Positions 20,644 to 29,454 of a stretch of 64,000 nucleotides of DNA are shown here, in pieces. This stretch comes from Notospermus geniculatus. Lineage: Eukaryota > Nemertea > Pilidiophora > Heteronemertea > Lineidae. The stretch is taken from the NCBI GenBank assembly GCA_002633025.1, contig NMRB01000032.1, positions 852,421-916,420 of the forward strand. Reading direction: 5' to 3'. Both the position numbers and the translations under genes were made by a program. How positions within the stretch are numbered: the first letter of the stretch is position 1; each line of letters begins with the position of its first letter. The notes under the pieces are model-generated. The model was not told the DNA's origin and did no database searches. It was given only the letters and a program-made list of their open reading frames with translations.

Positions 20644-22696
20644 AATAGTCTTCTGAAAGAAAATACCAGAATGTGAAATACATGTACCTTACAATGTTGA
20701 TAATCATTTCTGCGACAAGGTTTTTGTAGGTTCGTACGTTTACATTATTGTACTGCATCACCATCCTTTGGTGTACATGTATCTATAATGCATCGCAGGA
20801 TGGCAGTAAATTCGATGTTTTGCATGGATCAAATGATGTGAATAAGAAATTAAAAGTTGATTTCACACCATCATCATATTACTGGCAATTTCTTGTTGGA
20901 AGTAGTTGCTCTTCCCTGTCATTGCTCGAAAGTCCTTCTGAAATCAGTTGTGTGACAGCCATGATGGCATGTCAGTCAGGAGGGTGGATGCAGAAATATG
21001 TCGTGAAATCTTGATCAACGTTGATCGTGTGAAATCAACTTCGAATGAATTGGAGGGAACGTTACCTTCAGGCCAAGATGAAATCACCAGTGTTGTCCCA
21101 GTGCTGCTGGTTGAATGTGGAGTAAGGACGAAAAGATGGACAACTCTACAGCGCAATAAGCGCCTCGATTTTAAACACAATTTGCAGCCGCCGCCTGTCG
21201 ACATTTCCTCCTGAAGGGTCGACTTCCACCCGACACAACAACTCTTTTCCGGAAAATTCACAGATCTGAATCAAACCTCATCCTGGTGATCTAGATTTGA
21301 AAATTTCCAATTGGTACAGTCCCGACAGACCAGGAAGACAAAAACGCCTAGTGCAGAAACGTCATTTAATTTCTGCTTAATTACTGCCTGCCTTCTCTTG
21401 AGAAAAACTTGTACAGGAAGAGGTTTGTCGGCAACAGCTTGAAATATGAAATCGTCAGAAACACTTTGGTATCTTCTTCGACATCATCTTTTACATGGTG
21501 TCAAAAATGCTTTCACCACTCTCAAGAGATTCTTCCTAAAGATTGCCAACATCACTTTGGTTACCCTGCACTTGATGCAAAGAAAATCAGTTGGTAGAAA
21601 GTCAGACCTGAGTCAAGTTAGTCAAATACATGGAAGCAGATACTAGTAAAGGCCCTCAGGCTATTCTAGAAGCCTCCTGTACGCTACTTAAAACTTTTGT
21701 ATTCTGCCCTGCAAACAATAGCTAAAGGTAAACCTTGGAGTTAAGGAAGCTTCTAGAATACGGCCCAAAGCTTTTATACATCGACATCAAAGTTTAGGGC
21801 CGAACGTCGGCCCTTCTTCATGGGCATCTATGAATCGATGCTAGCATGGTCTAATACTCTTCAAAAACATTCGGAATACTTGTTGAGAATGGCAATTAAT
21901 TCGAGAACTCGACAACATGGTTTAATTAGATTCTCATAAGATTTTATCAATTCCAAGTATCGACCTCGTTTCGAATGTGTGCCACTTTTTTATAGCCCGG
22001 ATTTCTTCAGAAAAAAATATTAAAGAGGAAATTTCGAAGGCACTATTAGAATTCCCAAGTTGAGTTCTGGCTCCCTTGTCATGCCTGTGAGGTGTTTCCC
22101 CATTTTGCCCACACCCGTTTTGCCCACATCCATTTCGCTATACATCCGCTTTCCATTTCCCCCAACCCTATACATATAATCCATTTCGCCAATACCATTC
22201 CGCAAAGCATTCCAGAGTGAAATACTAGTTGGGGCCAACTCTATGGGTGCTCCCCTAAAACACATACAAAAAAGTATCTTGTGTCGAATAGGACATTCCT
22301 TTATATACAACACAAATGGGGACACGCATGAAGTCCTGTACATGTATACATAATGGCTTGTGTCCCCAGTTGGTCGGTATATTGCATGGTCATCACTGAC
22401 TGTGGACAAACACTACATGTATATCATGATCCAATCCTAATCGAGTCGTTACAAGCAAACTACTGACCAGTACTACTAAGTATTGCCTCTGCATGACGTT
22501 AGGCCAATACAGCCATCCCACAGTGGCTCTTGGGCGACATGCCGATGCGGGGTTTTTTCAGACGTAACAGTCCAAGATTGACCCAAATATGAAAATACTA
22601 AAGCACACACCTCAATCTGGAGATGGCAAACATGGAACTTTCCAGTAACGGGAATACATTGCGAGGGCGTAGACAGTTCTCTGTGCAACTTCTTCG
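20644..22696. other. Intergenic, no supported gene
   Basis: Contains the unplaced 5' exon and promoter of the 18.0-kb gene. About 21660-21770 is an imperfect foldback (ctattctagaagc / gcttctagaata) distantly like MITE family A. About 22095-22200 is a C/T-rich stretch with repeated catttcgcc/ccattttgcc words. No domain-bearing frame is seen. Confidence 0.45.
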
Positions 22697-24252
22697 CTAG
22701 TAACATTCGCAGACATAGTGACCGCGATCAGATGTTGCGCCATCACCCATGTAATAGTTCTTGCTGGTAAGAAACCTCATTCCCTGCGTGCCCGTCGTTC
22801 CTGAAGGTTCCCCTCTACTCCAGTAGATGGCCTTCTTGTCAACTTTCTCGCCCGTTGCGTCCCATCTGAAGTCCAGGGAAGCGTTAGCGGTGTTCACGCC
22901 TCCTATCCACCAGTCTTTAGGCATGTCTGGAACGGAATACTTGGGTTAAAATGCAGGCATTTTTTACAAATCTCACGCACGAAAAACGGGACGTCTTCAT
23001 GATTAGATGTATAAGCGGGTTTGTGCTGACAAAGAATTAAAGGTCGCTGGACTTGGTTGGCCTAAAATATCGAAAGGAGCTGAATTTAGTCTATAGACTA
23101 AATTCAGGGACACCAGAAGAATCGAAAGGAGCTTGATTAGGTCTATAAATAGGGACAATAGGAGATAATGGAAAGGAGCTTGATTAGGTCTATAAATAGG
23201 GACAATAGGAGATAATGGAAAGGAGCTGGATTTGGTCTATAAATAGGGACAAAAGGCGAATCGGAAGGAGCTTGATTAGGTCCATAAATAGGGAGGAATT
23301 ACTAGGAGAATCGAAAGCAGGCAGATTTTATTGACCTACAAATAGGGACAGTCAAAGAATCGAAAGGAGTTGGGGTGTATGGGGTCTATATAAACAGGGA
23401 CAATCGAAGAAAATCGAAAGGAGCTGGATTTCGTTGGCCAATAACAAGGAAGAAGAATGCACAATGGGAATGCCAGCAAGAGCACCAGACTAGAGAGATT
23501 CTTGGAAACAATAATCTCTTAGAAACACCTACTGTATCTTTTAGACCTCTTGACGGCTGTTAGATACTGTAAAATTCGGAGGGATTCGTACTTCGTCTCC
23601 GTTTCGGCGAGCCTCCCTTTCCACGCGATACACTGGGTTTTTGCTTGCTCCCATGTCTTGTAGGGGCTGATACGAAAACGATAAAGACGCCTAGCACCAC
23701 TCAGGTCGGTTAGGCCAATTTTGAAGTCAGACGGGCAGCCTGAAATTGTAACCGCGTTAAAATTAGGCCTATATAAGATTTGGACGTGGACAACGAGCTG
23801 GTAGGAGGTCGGTTTTCGCTGTATGGCTCTGTTGAACATGTTGAACCATCGCCATTATTAGAAGATTTCTGAGGATTTCGATACTTGCGACCGAATTCGT
23901 ATGTATACGTAAAGGCCCTACCTCGATGAATTTGATGAACCTTTGTAATTTCATTTGCCGACAGGGCCCGTGTTGTTGATGATTGGTACAATGTACACGT
24001 CTTTCCTGTTCCTGCGGACTTCTTCGAGATCAGTATGCCAACACAACGTGAATCGACCGAACATGACGTAGCGCAGTCAACGAACGACCGCGCCGTGATT
24101 CGTTGGTAACTTTTCCACCGGACAGGCGTCGGTTTCCTATTCGGTTTGAATTTGCTAAATTTCTTCTGAAAAGTATCCAAGACGCCATTTGCAACTCGTA
24201 CGCTGAGGAAGAAAACCAGTTGCAAAAGAAATAGCAAAGCAAAAAATCGCAT
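22697..24252 (-). CDS. Secreted PAN/apple plus C-type lectin-like protein
   Basis: Three exons on the minus strand: 23922-24252, 23533-23739 and 22697-22926. All junctions are GT-AG with matching phase 1, giving 255 aa. Residues 1-23 are a clear signal peptide. About 30-108 is a PAN/apple-like domain with cysteines at 60, 64, 70 and 86. Residues 111-255 are a C-type lectin-like domain: GCP at 111, the QC...WKGRLAE block with C147, WWIGG, and the terminal YVCECY with C252 and C254. The exon break between the domains fits exon shuffling. The calcium/sugar site is degenerate: GEPSG replaces EPN or QPD, there is no WND, and the third core cysteine is absent. Calcium-dependent sugar binding is therefore doubtful. 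It could be a soluble recognition or matrix protein. The splice donor of exon 2 (gtaggt) was chosen because it alone keeps the frame. Confidence 0.75.
23073..23440. repeat. Minisatellite in lectin intron 2, about 54-60-bp unit, 7 copies
   Basis: The unit carries aatcgaaaggagcttgatta, then ggtctataaatagggacaa. Two neighbouring units are almost identical; the others are diverged. The first unit contains a perfect 24-bp palindrome (23082-23105, gaatttagtcta mirrored). Every unit carries a tataaata-like word. Confidence 0.8.
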
Positions 24253-24622
24253 GGTGAAGTCACATCAGAGAAACGAGAGAGAAACCGAGGGGGTCGGTGC
24301 TTGCATTCGTCGTTGCCGTTTCTGGGGCCACACACTTTTACGATGACCGCTCGGTGTAAAATGGAATTATTTGGTATAGACCGATTTACTCAACACAGGA
24401 TGCCAGTCATGACAACGAACTGGAACAAATAGGCAACAAACCACGGACATAATGGACAGTGATGAGATTTGTTGCGTTTCACTTGTCAAATTGATTATTT
24501 CCGAATCGGTGTTTCCTTTAAAGCGAACTGGTCGTGCCAATCGAGATGTCTGAATAGAGAATCAAACGCCGCCATCTTGAATCTATTACAAACTTTACTC
24601 ACATCGGGAATTTATTGCCTAA
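24253..24622. other. Upstream region of the PAN-lectin gene
   Basis: The promoter presumably lies here, but no clear element is recognised. Confidence 0.3.
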
Positions 24623-24815
24623 GGCTCCAGTTCCATAGAGCTCACGTTGACACTTTTCACGCGCCACGCTTCACGTTTTCCTTTCGTTCCTCGATTCAGC
24701 GCACAACGAGACACACATTACCTGTCCTGTGACATGCTTTCTCCGAGGAACGAAAGGAAAACGTGAAGCGTGGCGCGTGAAAAGTGTCAACGTGAACTCT
24801 ATGGAAATGGAGCCT
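24623..24815. mobile_element. MITE with about 75-bp inverted repeats and TAA duplication
   Basis: The left arm ggctccagttccatagagct, then cacgttgacacttttcacgc and on, is matched inverted by the right arm with only a few mismatches. The taa at 24620-24622 and 24816-24818 flanks it, a TWA-type duplication as in PIF/Harbinger. It lies upstream of the PAN-lectin gene. Confidence 0.8.
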
Positions 24816-25361
24816 AATAAGAGCATTATTTGCACAACTGCTGTCGTGGCTTTGCTGCCTTCGTATACCACTTAGAACACGGTCAACTGCAAATCTAGGC
24901 TAACTTTGGGATGTATAATCCCCACGAAATTTGTAATTTGAAATTGTGAATTTCGTGGGTCTCGAAATTATTCTAAGTGTCAGTTTTGACTGCCGCCAGA
25001 CTTGCGCGATTGATTCCCTTTAATTTAATGGCTTTCAGCTAAAGTCTGAACTACTTCAAACAGAGTTCTCTAAGTGGCGGATATCCCGATCCCCCTATGG
25101 CATAATTTACCTTACACAAATGCTATTATAATAATACAATTTGATATTTTGTTCGATAAAGAGTAGGTCAGAGCAAGAGGATGCCATGTTGAGGACATTG
25201 TGATTGCACCAATAGCCGAATCATCGTGGGAATCTTGTCGTCTATGCTTGTAGCCGATTTTGCACTCGTCCCCCGCACTTCAGTCTACAGTCTTTGACCA
25301 ATCAGTTATCACACTCACTGGTCTTTCTCTTATTACATGTATTTCACATAATTATTCAATG
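24816..25361. other. Intergenic, no supported gene
   Basis: Contains a small inverted repeat near 24928-24965 (cccacgaaattt / aatttcgtggg). Nothing else is seen. Confidence 0.45.
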
Positions 25362-25530
25362 TAGGGGCCAATGCAGAGGGATTATTTAATAACATGAAAA
25401 GAAATATAGGGGCCAATGCAGAGGGATTATTAACATGAAAAGAAATGTAGGGGTCAATGCAGAGGGATTATTAGTTACATGAAAAGAAATGTAGGGGCCA
25501 ATGCAGAGGGATCATTTAACATGAAAAGAA
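25362..25530. repeat. Minisatellite, about 43-bp unit, 4 copies
   Basis: The unit is tgtaggggccaatgcagagg, then gattatt and an acatgaaaagaaa tail. Copies are nearly identical except for small indels after gattatt. Confidence 0.85.
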
Positions 25531-25547
25531 AGAAATCCGCATGGAAC

Positions 25548-25770
25548 TTACGGGAGTGCGTAAACTATTGTCCATTTGCGGACAACCTATCAGACTGACA
25601 AAGGATTTGCCTAGGCTTTACGAGGGTTTTATGAAGTTTTCGCAAAGCCCCCGCAACGGCAACGCGAACGTCTATCCTATTGTTCGGTACTCTCTTCGTG
25701 GCATCAAACAATGGATTTGGCGTTTGCGTTTGCGTTTCGGGGCCTTTGCGAAAAGTCCCAAATAGGTCCC
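25548..25770. repeat. Interspersed repeat, family D (diverged copy)
   Basis: Contains the family words cttacgggagtgcgtaaact, attgtccatttgcggacaac and gacaaaggatttgcc, as in the better copies at 53597-54045, 55297-55434 and 56563-56772. The right part is diverged. Confidence 0.6.
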
Positions 25771-25883
25771 ATTGCCACCACAAAAGATTTTATAATATAT
25801 GTGGATTTAACTAATGAGTTTTGTGGTATATTGGACTTTTTATAGAAATTGTTCAGTCTGAACCTATACCATCTCGTTGGCGA

Positions 25884-26915
25884 CTATTTCCGGTTATCAA
25901 TTCTTTTCTCGGTTACTAACTCTGTCATTGCATGGTGCTTCTTTCGCTTAGCAATTCTCCGCAAACTGTCCGCGTAGGTTTTATCAGGTATTTTGCACTT
26001 TAGAATCGATCGAAAGCTGTCCTTGTAGATTTGGTGTCTTGAGGCGTATATCAAAGGATTCGCGACCGCGGACAAGAAAAAAAGGACCAGAAACATCCGG
26101 TGCCAGAACGAGGCTACGAGTTCCGCGTTCGTGTCAACAACTCTGAGAACGTTGATGGGGAAACAGCTGACGCAGAAGACAGCTGTCACCCAAATCATGT
26201 TCCTCGTGACTTTCATCTTCGCTTTTCGACTTCTGATCTGATTTGAAGTCGGTATGGACGTTGGTCGTCTTAAAGCCTTCCTGAGGTGCATGTAAATCTC
26301 GACATAGGAACGTGTTGCTATGGCAAAGCACAGTACAAGAGTGGACAAGTCCGTAATAGATAGGACAAGGGTCGAGGTTGGATTGATACAGATACGTTTC
26401 GATGGATGATAAACGAATTCCAGACGATGCGAAAATAGAATGGCAAGAACGACGCCGACGGCTAGGACCCATGAAACGGCGACCATGATGGCGCTGTTGA
26501 GCATCGAAAAACGTCTGAAGTAGGTCTCGCGAGAGCGAACAACGAGAACAAACCGGTTGTACGCAATCAGTGGAAAGGAAAAAAGTGTTTGTAAGGTGCA
26601 AATGTGTATGACTGAGGACGCTATCGTGCAGAATAGACCGTTTCTGAACTCCTTCACCGCGACACTGATTGAGAATGTGCATGGAATCGTACACAGCAAG
26701 ACGTCGGACAAACTCAGACTGCAGATGAACAAATTCGTTGGCGTCTGTAGGCGCTTCGTCAGTAACGTGGCCAAAATGATGAGGGAGTTTAGTATCAATC
26801 CGATGACACAGATTATCAAAAGAATCACCACTGGGAAGATGAGTTTTATCCATTCTGTTGTGACGGTCGTATCCTCGACGGATATCTCATCCAGAGCACC
26901 GTGATCGATTGCCAT
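25884..26915 (-). CDS. Class A (rhodopsin-like) G-protein-coupled receptor, orphan
   Basis: Intronless, 343 aa, starting at MAIDHG with no signal peptide. Seven membrane helices can be read. Hallmarks: TM1 GLILNSL (N1.50); TM2 LSLSDVLL (D2.50); an extracellular Cys before TM3 (LFCTIA); a TM3 end of YNRF in place of DRY; TM6 CVSCFPIN (the CWxP position is CFP); and TM7 ANPLIY (NPxxY), followed by an amphipathic helix and a basic C-tail with a KCK motif. The extracellular N-terminus is short (about 25 residues). The overall style resembles the melatonin/Tre1/moody/GPR84-type branch common in invertebrate deuterostomes, but the ligand cannot be told. The Asn for Asp change in the DRY motif may alter G-protein activation. 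A partial near-identical copy lies at 27864-28254. Confidence 0.85.
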   Translation of the reverse strand: MAIDHGALDEISVEDTTVTTEWIKLIFPVVILLIICVIGLILNSLIILATLLTKRLQTPTNLFICSLSLSDVLLCTIPCTFSISVAVKEFRNGLFCTIASSVIHICTLQTLFSFPLIAYNRFVLVVRSRETYFRRFSMLNSAIMVAVSWVLAVGVVLAILFSHRLEFVYHPSKRICINPTSTLVLSITDLSTLVLCFAIATRSYVEIYMHLRKALRRPTSIPTSNQIRSRKAKMKVTRNMIWVTAVFCVSCFPINVLRVVDTNAELVASFWHRMFLVLFFLSAVANPLIYASRHQIYKDSFRSILKCKIPDKTYADSLRRIAKRKKHHAMTELVTEKRIDNRK

Positions 26916-27306
26916 CTTAACAAATCCCTCTCTAATCCTTTATTGAAGAACGTAGCGTATCTGATAGAGCGAATCAGCAATCGGATGATGCCCTTCATTC
27001 CCAGCGGCATAAAAATGTCCTGTGATATGTTGACAATTCCTAGTCCCATTCCGCCGCCGCATAATTTGCTTGCCGGACTAAAATGATTACGACGAAATTA
27101 CCTCCTCTCGGCTTTGCTCTGATGTTTAATTAGGAAATTGTGTATGGACACTGTGGCTCGTTAGACCTGAAATTGGAACAACTTTGTTTTATTATCATTA
27201 TTAGAGAAAATAACACGAGTGCAAGGCCAATGATTTGGCAGCTCATGGTGTCCTCAGTCCGGCGGATTCCGCAGCGGGTCAAGTCTGCGTTTGAGGCGCT
27301 TGCCGG
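26525..27306. repeat. Duplicated segment with GPCR 5' half (paired with 27864-28642)
   Basis: This stretch covers the first 130 codons of the GPCR and about 390 bp upstream. It is repeated with roughly 1-2 percent difference immediately right of the 419-N gap. The left contig has 138 further bases before the gap that are not in the right copy. Confidence 0.85.
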
Positions 27307-27444
27307 TGCAGCAGTAAAAAGTGTCCCCCTGTAAAAAGTGTCCACTTCTATTGTTCGAATGACGGAATAAGCGGCATGGGTATAGAAACCAATCGCCAGA
27401 GGTTAGAATGTACCAATAGGATCTTTTGTTCCCCGGACAGTTTT

Positions 27445-27863
27445 NNNNNNNNNNNNNNNNNNNNNNNNNNNNNNNNNNNNNNNNNNNNNNNNNNNNNNNN
27501 NNNNNNNNNNNNNNNNNNNNNNNNNNNNNNNNNNNNNNNNNNNNNNNNNNNNNNNNNNNNNNNNNNNNNNNNNNNNNNNNNNNNNNNNNNNNNNNNNNNN
27601 NNNNNNNNNNNNNNNNNNNNNNNNNNNNNNNNNNNNNNNNNNNNNNNNNNNNNNNNNNNNNNNNNNNNNNNNNNNNNNNNNNNNNNNNNNNNNNNNNNNN
27701 NNNNNNNNNNNNNNNNNNNNNNNNNNNNNNNNNNNNNNNNNNNNNNNNNNNNNNNNNNNNNNNNNNNNNNNNNNNNNNNNNNNNNNNNNNNNNNNNNNNN
27801 NNNNNNNNNNNNNNNNNNNNNNNNNNNNNNNNNNNNNNNNNNNNNNNNNNNNNNNNNNNNNNN
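27445..27863. other. Assembly gap (419 N)
   Basis: Unknown bases. The right flank begins inside a second copy of the GPCR, whose missing 3' part (about 640 bp) would not fit the nominal gap length. Confidence 0.95.
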
Positions 27864-28254
27864 TCTCGCGAGAGCGAACAACGAGAACAAACCGGTTGTA
27901 CGCAATCAGTGGAAAGGAAAAAAGTGTTTGTAAGGTGCAAATGTGTATGACTGAGGACGCTATCGTGCAGAATAGACCATTTCTGAACTCCTTCACCGCG
28001 ACACTGATTGAGAATGTGCATGGAATCGTACACAGCAAGACGTCGGACAAACTCAGACTGCAGATGAACAAATTCGTTGGCGTCTGTAGCCGCTTCGTCA
28101 GTAACGTGGCCAAAATGATGAGGGAGTTTAGTATCAATCCGATGACACAGATTATCAAGAGAATCACCACTGGGAAGATGAGTTTTATCCATTCTGTTGT
28201 GACGGTCGTATCCTCCACGGATATCTCATCCAGAGCACCGTGATCGATTGCCAT
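27864..28254 (-). CDS. Partial GPCR copy, N-terminal 130 residues (truncated by gap)
   Basis: Starts at 28254 with the same MAIDHG start and runs to the gap in the second intracellular loop (VVRSRE). The protein is identical to residues 1-130 of the 25884-26915 receptor; DNA differences are few and silent. It is either an allelic contig end or a very recent tandem paralogue. The 3' part is not in the assembly. Confidence 0.7.
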
Positions 28255-28642
28255 CTTAACAAATCCCTCTCTAATCCTTTAATGAAGAACGTAGCGTATC
28301 TGATAGAGCTTCAGCAATCGGATGATGCCCTTCATTCCCAGCGGCCTAAAAATGTCCTGTGATATGTTGACACTTCCTAGTCCCATTCCACCGCCGCATA
28401 ATTTGCTTGCCGGACTAAAATGATTACGACGAAATTACCTCCTCTCGGCTTTGCTCTGATGTTTAATTAGGAAATTGTGTATAGACACTGTGGCTCGTTA
28501 GACCTGAAATTAGAACAACTTTGTTTTATTATCATTATTAGAGAAAATGACACGAGTGCAAGGCCAATGATTTGGCAGTCGTGGTGTCCTCAGTCCGGCG
28601 GATTCCGCAGCGGGTCAAGTCTGCGTTTGAGGCGCTTGCCGG

Positions 28643-28764
28643 AACTCCGAACAGGAGTCTCTTCATTTTCCACCTTGTCATCAATAAAGGCGGGGCGGAA
28701 AGATCATGGCCAAATTTCTAACTTACTATCAGATTTAGTCGGTGTGTTGGGATTTTAAACCCAA
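28643..28764. other. Short unique segment right of the GPCR duplicate
   Basis: Right of the GPCR duplicate the sequence diverges from the left contig. No gene is seen. Confidence 0.4.
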
Positions 28765-29038
28765 CAGGGCCGGATCCAGGGTTTAGAAATAGGGGGGGGC
28801 ACAACCCTGAGGGTGAAGCCCTCTGAGTTGGCGCGCACCGCAGGTGCGCGCACACGAAGGGGCGTCCGGGTGCCTCTCCCGGGAAAATTTGAAAAATCAA
28901 AGCTCTGAGATGCGATTTCCCAGCATCTTAGACATGAAATACTAGACGATTTCAAAAAAATGCAGTAAAAAATCATTGCCCTCAAAAAATGGGGGGGGGG
29001 GGCACGTACCCCAAGTGCCCCCTCTGGATCCGGGCCTG
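28765..29038. mobile_element. Inverted-repeat element, family E (copy 1), 5-bp duplication
   Basis: The ends cagggccggatccagg / ctctggatccgggcctg are imperfect inverted repeats. The cccaa at 28760-28764 and 29039-29043 flanks it. The interior has poly-G/poly-C tracts and an ATG-poor non-coding middle with an aaaaaatgcagtaaaaaatc word. A second copy with a different 5-bp duplication is at 43554-43826. Superfamily not assigned. Confidence 0.75.
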
Positions 29039-29064
29039 CCCAACCAGTTTGGGGCAAGTTGGCC

Positions 29065-29137
29065 CATTTTGGTTCCAGAAGTCACCGCTAGGGTTGAAAG
29101 CCTTCTAGCCCTAGCGGTGGCTTCTGGAACCAAAATG
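29065..29137. repeat. Foldback, 31-bp arms
   Basis: cattttggttccagaagtca, then ccgctaggg, is repeated inverted as ccctagcggtggcttctg, then gaaccaaaatg. The loop is under 12 bp. It lies about 310 bp upstream of the LIN9 start codon. Confidence 0.75.
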
Positions 29138-29442
29138 AAATAATCAAACACAGGGGATAACCATTCCTGCTACACGTGCTCTTCTATTCTTGTGCTCGCC
29201 ACCCTCTAGTAATGAAATAACATTAACGCTATTGGTATGGATCGTTCAGTAGGAATATGCATCACGCTTCCTTTCTTTACGAATTTTATTTGACTTGACT
29301 TCACCCAGTACCAGAGGAAAACAGCATTGAATCTGAAGTCGGGAGTTGGAAAATCGATCTTCATATTCGAGGGGACCAGAGTAATTGATGGAAGAGCCCA
29401 ACTCGTTCCCACAATGCTTTGCTATGAAATAGAAGCGCGAGC

Positions 29443-29454
29443 AAAATGGCGGAC
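29443..29454 (+). promoter_or_regulatory. YY1-type site overlapping the LIN9 start codon
   Basis: aaaatggcggac closely matches the YY1 consensus (AAnATGGCGGC), and its ATG is the proposed LIN9 initiator. Such start-codon YY1 sites are known from TATA-less housekeeping promoters. Binding here is inferred. Confidence 0.45.

Noticed and set aside
26134-26853. 239-codon open frame in another frame of the GPCR.
   Set aside because: A shadow frame; the GPCR frame has all family motifs and this one has none.
27254-28192. Open frames of 174-312 codons over the second GPCR.
   Set aside because: Spanned by N; only the 130 N-terminal GPCR codons are real sequence.
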